A DNA stretch of 64,000 bases from Geobacter argillaceus (GTDB lineage: Bacteria > Desulfobacterota > Desulfuromonadia > Geobacterales > DSM-12255). The notes beneath the pieces were generated by a model. It was not told where the DNA came from, did no database searches, and saw only the letters and a program-made list of their open reading frames with translations. Below, in pieces: positions 60,758 through 64,000 of this stretch (position 1 is its first letter; each line of letters starts with the position of its first letter). The position numbers and the translations under genes were made by a program. The stretch covers positions 1 to 64,000 of the forward strand of contig NZ_VLLN01000004.1 in assembly GCF_007830735.1 (NCBI RefSeq), given 5' to 3'.

Positions 60758-61399
60758 ATGGCCAAGATATCAGCTTTCGACCGACAGGCTGCCGAGTACG
60801 ATGCTTGGTTTGAGAAAAACAATGCCCTCTATCAGGCGGAGATTGATGCATTACGGTCTGTTGTTCCCGCCTGCGGTCATGGGGTGGAAATCGGTGTCGG
60901 TACTGGTCGATTTGCAGTTCCACTTGGTATTTCTGTTGGCGTTGAGCCATCGGTGGAGATGGCAGAGTTGGCCCGTTTTAGAGGCATTGAGGTTATAGAT
61001 GGTGTTGCAGAAGACTTGTCGTTAGCCGATAACAGCTTTGATTTTGCGGTCATGGTCACGGTCGTCTGTTTTCTTGATGACATTGCCAAAGCTTTTCAGG
61101 AAGCGTGGCGCATCCTCAAGCATGAAGGAATTCTTGTTATCGGTTTCATCGACAGAGAGAGCGAATTGGGACGCATCTACAGCCAGAAAAAGGAACAGAG
61201 TATTTTTTACCGTGATGCAACCTTTTATTCGGTCTGCGAACTGGAGACATTGCTGACAGAAAGCGGTTTTTCAGGCTTCTCGCATCGACAAACCCTACTG
61301 CCGGGAGAAACCACCCACCTGAATGTTGTTGAAGGGTACGGTAGCGGAGGGTTCGTGGTTATAAAAGCGCAGAAGGCAGAGAAAGGGAGACAAACATGA
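60758..61399 (+). CDS. Class I SAM-dependent methyltransferase
   Basis: 213 residues, complete. Methyltransf_11-type core: ISAFDRQAAEYDAWF at the N terminus, SAM motif VEIGVGTGRFAVPLG, acidic end of strand 2 VEPSVEMAEL, VIDGVAEDLSLADNSFD and DIAKAFQEAWRILKHEGILVIGF, here given as AFQEAWRILKHEGILVIGF. Substrate unknown; similar proteins methylate small molecules or metals/metalloids. It follows the broken methyltransferase by 41 bases but is of a different subtype, so not its copy. Confidence 0.88.
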   Translation: MAKISAFDRQAAEYDAWFEKNNALYQAEIDALRSVVPACGHGVEIGVGTGRFAVPLGISVGVEPSVEMAELARFRGIEVIDGVAEDLSLADNSFDFAVMVTVVCFLDDIAKAFQEAWRILKHEGILVIGFIDRESELGRIYSQKKEQSIFYRDATFYSVCELETLLTESGFSGFSHRQTLLPGETTHLNVVEGYGSGGFVVIKAQKAEKGRQT

Positions 61400-61460
61400 A
61401 GGGGAGCTGCCGGGGGGCAGGTTCAAGAAAAATGCGCGTGCCAGGCTTGCAAGATTGCAC

Positions 61461-61497
61461 GGAAAGGGCCCGGCGCGTATGCTGTCCGGGCCTTTCC
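61461..61497 (+). terminator. Terminator resembling the hya terminator
   Basis: GGAAAGGGCCCGG, loop CGCGTATGCTGT, CCGGGCCTTTCC. Right arm and loop match the hya terminator at 59397 over about 20 bases. Lies 62 bases beyond the methyltransferase stop. Confidence 0.75.
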
Positions 61498-61577
61498 ACT
61501 TGGCATGCCGGAGAGCCGGACTGACTCGACTCGGGGTCTCTCAAGCCGCTCGGCCAGTTTCTTCTTGAACTGTCCCG

Positions 61578-61790
61578 GATTCCACCATCGAGCTTGACGG
61601 CGTGATGGTAACAAACGATGGGGGACGGATGGTTGAATCGGTGTGGTCCGAATTGCCGGAGCGTTTTCCGGGACTTGAACCGGATGCATTCGTAGTGATG
61701 CCGAACCACTTGCATTTCATAATGATTCTGTAGGGGCGCCACTTGTGGGTACCTTGACTCCTGCAACCACCCGGAATTCAAGGTCCGGAA
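61578..61790 (+). pseudogene. Decayed REP-associated tyrosine transposase (RAYT, Y1/HUH type)
   Basis: In the frame of 61605 the sequence reads DSTIELDGVMVTNDGGRMVE, then SVWSELPERFPGLEPDAFVV and MPNHLHFIMIL, stopping at TAG 61731. This is the core of RAYT proteins, with the HUH-like PNHLH motif. One frame over it continues VGAPLVGTLTPATT, the usual next segment, so a frameshift splits it. N-terminal (catalytic start) and C-terminal (Tyr helix) parts are missing. The junction DNA GTAGGGGCGCCACTTGTG resembles the REP element at 4294-4350. A dead copy. Confidence 0.8.
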
Positions 61791-61942
61791 CGATGGGCAG
61801 AGGATGAAGAGAACTCCCTGATTCCCTGCACCTGAGATTGCCAGAATATACGCCACGCGGCGCCACCGTCCTTAATCCGTGGGCCGCCGGAGAGAAATGA
61901 ATAAAATATCCGTTGACGATGTACTGCGATGGAGTGCCCGGA

Positions 61943-62125
61943 TCAGGAGGTCGCGCCTTTCAGCCGTTTCAGGATATCGCCCAGTACCGCCTCCTGCTCC
62001 TTCAGCTCCGCATGCCATTTCTTGTTGTCAGTGCCGACCCGCTCCGTCGCAAGGTCCGGGAGATATGATTCGAGCATCCTGACCAATGTCGTTACCTCTT
62101 TTTCGCTCAGTTCGATGGCTGACAT
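61943..62125 (-). CDS. Small conserved-type hypothetical protein (60 aa)
   Basis: 60 residues from ATG 62125 (GGAGG 8 bases upstream): MSAIELSEKEVTTLVRMLES, then YLPDLATERVGTDNKKWHAE and LKEQEAVLGDILKRLKGATS. Helical and charged, with the pattern of a short two-helix protein; no cysteines or known domain. I have no function for it. It is co-directional with the DoxX gene upstream and 57 bases from it. Confidence 0.65.
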   Translation of the reverse strand: MSAIELSEKEVTTLVRMLESYLPDLATERVGTDNKKWHAELKEQEAVLGDILKRLKGATS

Positions 62126-62181
62126 GATGAGCCTCCTTCCCTCCACTCGCTATCCTCCCCGAAAGAGCATCTGCCAGGCTT

Positions 62182-62571
62182 CTATCGTCGCTTCCGGACA
62201 GCATCGACGCTCCAGATCCCGGCCCCGTGCGCGGCGATGAACAGAAAGACGAAGCAGTACAGCACTGCCAGTTCGCCATTGTTCTGGATCGGCAACAGCG
62301 CTTTCGTCCCGTGCCCGATCCAATAGGCGAAAGCCATCTGGCCGCTGGTAATGAATGCCGCCCAGTGGGCGAACAACCCGATCATAATCAGAACTCCTCC
62401 GATCAACTCGATCGGCCCGGCAACGTAGGTGATGAATGCAGGGATAGTGCCGGAGATGGCGCTCGGAATGCCGAACAGCTTCTGGGTGCCGTGCCAGAGG
62501 AAAAGAAATCCGACAACGATCCGCATCAGCGCGTAACACTGTTCATTGAAGCTTGACATGAATGGTTTCAT
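62182..62571 (-). CDS. DoxX-family membrane protein
   Basis: 129 residues from ATG 62571, after AGGAGGTG. Four helices typical of DoxX (ALMRIVVGFLFLWHGTQKLFG; YVAGPIELIGGVLIMIGLF; WAAFITSGQMAFAYWIG; LAVLYCFVFLFIAAHGAG). Conserved HGTQKLFG matches the family. Members are linked to redox or thiosulfate chemistry in other bacteria, but the function here is unknown. Confidence 0.9.
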   Translation of the reverse strand: MKPFMSSFNEQCYALMRIVVGFLFLWHGTQKLFGIPSAISGTIPAFITYVAGPIELIGGVLIMIGLFAHWAAFITSGQMAFAYWIGHGTKALLPIQNNGELAVLYCFVFLFIAAHGAGIWSVDAVRKRR

Positions 62572-62789
62572 GGAACACCTCCTGACTTTTCCTTTGTGCA
62601 ACATTGCTTACAGCCTCAGTGTAGCATGCGTATCTATAAGATCATTCTAGTCCAGTATGAAAAAACCGCAACGCCGAAGCCATTCTCTATCTTTTGACCC
62701 ACGTCATGAACTTTCTCCACGGCATGGGGTAGGTTGTAACCATCAGGACGCGGCAGACAACCAACCAAACATACAAAGGAGAACAGATC

Positions 62790-63245
62790 ATGAGTCATCT
62801 GGGATGCGGCTGCCCCGGCAGCATGGCACGAACCATCGAGCGGGAAGAAATCACCACCAGCGCCGAAACCGGGCGGGTACCGTCGGCTCTTCGCCAATGG
62901 CCGGTCCAACTTCATCTGGTCCCACCCACGGCCCCCTATTTCCAGGATGCCGAGATCCTGGTCGCGGCCGACTGCGTCGCCTTCGCCATGGGGAGCTTCC
63001 ATCAGGAACTGCTACCGGGAAAGGCGATTGCCATTGCCTGCCCCAAACTGGACGAGACCGACAGCTATGTGCAGAAGCTGGCCGCCATCTTTACCGCTAA
63101 CAATATCCGGAGCATTACGGTGGCAATCATGGAGGTGCCGTGCTGCCGCGGGCTTGACGCGCTGGTCCGCCAGGCCCTGGCCGTTTCGGGTAAGCAGATT
63201 CCGCTGGAAACGGTGGTGATCGGCGTCAATGGCGAGCAGAGGTGA
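62790..63245 (+). CDS. Shortened Fe-S-family protein lacking the ferredoxin clusters
   Basis: 151 residues, AAAGGAG upstream. The C-terminal ~110 residues (LRQWPVQLHLVPPTAPYFQD; ILVAADCVAFAMGSFHQELL; IACPKLDETDSYVQKL; VAIMEVPCCRGLDALV) match the domain that follows two [4Fe-4S] motifs in a family of 4Fe-4S ferredoxin-like proteins of anaerobes. Here the ferredoxin region is absent and only the linker-like GCGCPGSMAR remains at the N terminus. Remaining cysteines (ADC, ACP, PCC) could bind a metal. No ferredoxin sequence is seen in the 150 bases upstream. Overlaps the next frame by a few bases. Confidence 0.75.
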   Translation: MSHLGCGCPGSMARTIEREEITTSAETGRVPSALRQWPVQLHLVPPTAPYFQDAEILVAADCVAFAMGSFHQELLPGKAIAIACPKLDETDSYVQKLAAIFTANNIRSITVAIMEVPCCRGLDALVRQALAVSGKQIPLETVVIGVNGEQR

Positions 63246-63250
63246 TAGCC

Positions 63251-63817
63251 ATGAAAGAGGACATTACGTCGGCACTGGTCAGCGAGCACCGACTTATCCT
63301 GCGGATGCTCGATGTGCTGGAACGGGTTGCTCGCGCCACTGCTGACGGTGAATATCGTGACGTTAGCTTTTATCTGGAAGCAGTGGATTTTATCAGGCAG
63401 TATGCCGACCGGTTCCACCATGCCAAGGAGGAGGCGGTCCTGTTCGAGGCGTTGGTGAAGAACGGCATGCCGCGCGCCAATAGTCCGATAGCGGCAATGC
63501 TCCTTGAGCATGACCAGGGACGGGCGCTGGTAAAGGCCATGGAGCGTGCCGCCCAGGGTGCCCTGGCGGGAGAGGTTGATCAGGCAAGAGTCATTGTCGA
63601 CAACGCCTTGCAGTATGTGGCGCTCCTGCGGGAGCATATCGAAAAGGAGGACGGGATACTGTACCCCCTGGCCGAACGGGTCATCCCGGCATCGCTGCGC
63701 AGCGAGATCATCCGCGGCTATCAGGTTGCCGGGACACATCTGCCCGGCGATTTCAGCAAACGGTACGAAGCATTGGTCGCCGCAAGTGAGGCTATTACCA
63801 ACCGGTTCGCTGCCTGA
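63251..63817 (+). CDS. Hemerythrin-like HHE-domain protein
   Basis: 188 residues from ATG 63251 (AGAGG upstream; a GTG at 63242 overlapping the previous stop is the alternative). Diiron ligands fit the hemerythrin pattern: SEHRLILRML, DRFHHAKEEAVLFEAL, LEHDQGRALVKAM and LREHIEKEDGILYPLAE. It probably binds O2 or NO or stores iron in the cytoplasm. Cotranscribed with the preceding gene; both fit an anaerobe's stress response. Confidence 0.92.
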   Translation: MKEDITSALVSEHRLILRMLDVLERVARATADGEYRDVSFYLEAVDFIRQYADRFHHAKEEAVLFEALVKNGMPRANSPIAAMLLEHDQGRALVKAMERAAQGALAGEVDQARVIVDNALQYVALLREHIEKEDGILYPLAERVIPASLRSEIIRGYQVAGTHLPGDFSKRYEALVAASEAITNRFAA

Positions 63818-63842
63818 CCGATGTTGAAAAAAGTGCTATAAT
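63814..63842 (+). promoter_or_regulatory. Candidate promoter of the last gene
   Basis: CTGACC (63814-63819), a 17-base spacer and a perfect TATAAT (63837-63842), inside and just after the hemerythrin stop region. A hairpin, ACGACCACT/AGTGGTCGT (63869-63903), lies in the leader between it and the next start. Confidence 0.55.
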
Positions 63843-63922
63843 CTTCTACAGTCATTGGAAAACTATGTACGACCACTTCAGCACTGCCTGTTGGAGTGGT
63901 CGTTTCATTATGGGAGTGTTAC

Positions 63923-64000
63923 ATGGTCTCGCCGTTTAGAAAATGTGTTGTACGGGCGTTGTTGGCAGCCCTGCTGGTAACCTCAGCCTGGCCGGCGTCG
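63923..64000 (+). CDS. Secreted protein, N-terminal fragment (runs off right edge)
   Basis: Only 26 codons are visible: MVSPFRKCVVRALLAALLVT then SAWPAS, a typical signal peptide. GGGAG (63912-63916) is the ribosome site and a promoter lies upstream. The mature protein is outside the window and cannot be named. Confidence 0.75.
   Translation, partial: MVSPFRKCVVRALLAALLVTSAWPAS

Noticed and set aside
61879-62082. Plus-strand open frame beginning near MNKISVDDVLRW
   Set aside because: Most of it is antisense to the small gene at 61943-62125, which has a better ribosome site and protein-like composition; the first few codons might be a gene relic but cannot be supported.
1-64000. tRNA, rRNA, CRISPR, integrase or phage genes
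   Set aside because: Looked for T-loop words, regular spaced repeats and integrase/recombinase motifs; none were convincing.

Overview
This window reads as a chromosomal segment of a Geobacter-like bacterium (order Geobacterales, Desulfuromonadota). The grounds are the density of multiheme c-type cytochromes, homologues of the Geobacter inner-membrane quinol oxidases CbcL, ImcH and the Cbc complexes, a four-gene Hya-type hydrogenase operon, GTP-dependent PEP carboxykinase, and a propionyl-CoA/methylmalonyl-CoA module, all in a moderately GC-rich sequence. I do not name a species. Names are by recognition of protein motifs and gene order; no database search was run.

Left end (1-16 kb): the start of a membrane pyrophosphatase, then an oxygen/peroxide defence block (Fur/PerR-type regulator, mini-rubredoxin, FprA flavodiiron oxygen reductase, desulfoferrodoxin), a lactate block (LarA-type racemase, GlcD-type FAD dehydrogenase, GlcF-type Fe-S subunit) separated by palindromic repeats, an XRE-cupin regulator, and a propionate/methylmalonyl-CoA operon (carboxyltransferase, fused biotin carboxylase-BCCP, a thymidylate-kinase-like protein with a broken P-loop, mutase catalytic subunit, epimerase).

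Middle (16-32 kb): a porin, a lipoprotein, a diguanylate cyclase, a DedA-PAP2-LssY fusion with a BcrC-type phosphatase, a small siroheme-type reductase, two chemoreceptors with a secreted Cache protein, and a thiamine operon under a TPP riboswitch (thiS-thiG-thiE-yhcC-like-VKOR/DsbA).

Electron-transfer region (31.8-51.2 kb): CbcA/CbcB with OmcQ and two membrane partners; three small one-helix paralogues interleaved with a degenerate receiver; a divergent sigma-54 activator; an ImcH-like NapC/NirT cytochrome; two consecutive cytochrome/Fe-S/NrfD modules; a DUF2339 membrane protein; and CbcL. At least five candidate routes for moving electrons between menaquinol and the periplasm lie side by side, probably suited to different redox potentials.

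Right end (51.5-64 kb): a class V aminotransferase, a zinc ribbon protein, a ferredoxin, pckG, the hyaSLBP hydrogenase operon, then a more disordered stretch with a nucleoside phosphorylase-like gene, a broken methyltransferase, an intact methyltransferase, a decayed REP-associated transposase (RAYT), a DoxX protein, a shortened Fe-S-family protein, a hemerythrin and the start of a secreted protein. No tRNA, rRNA or CRISPR array was seen.
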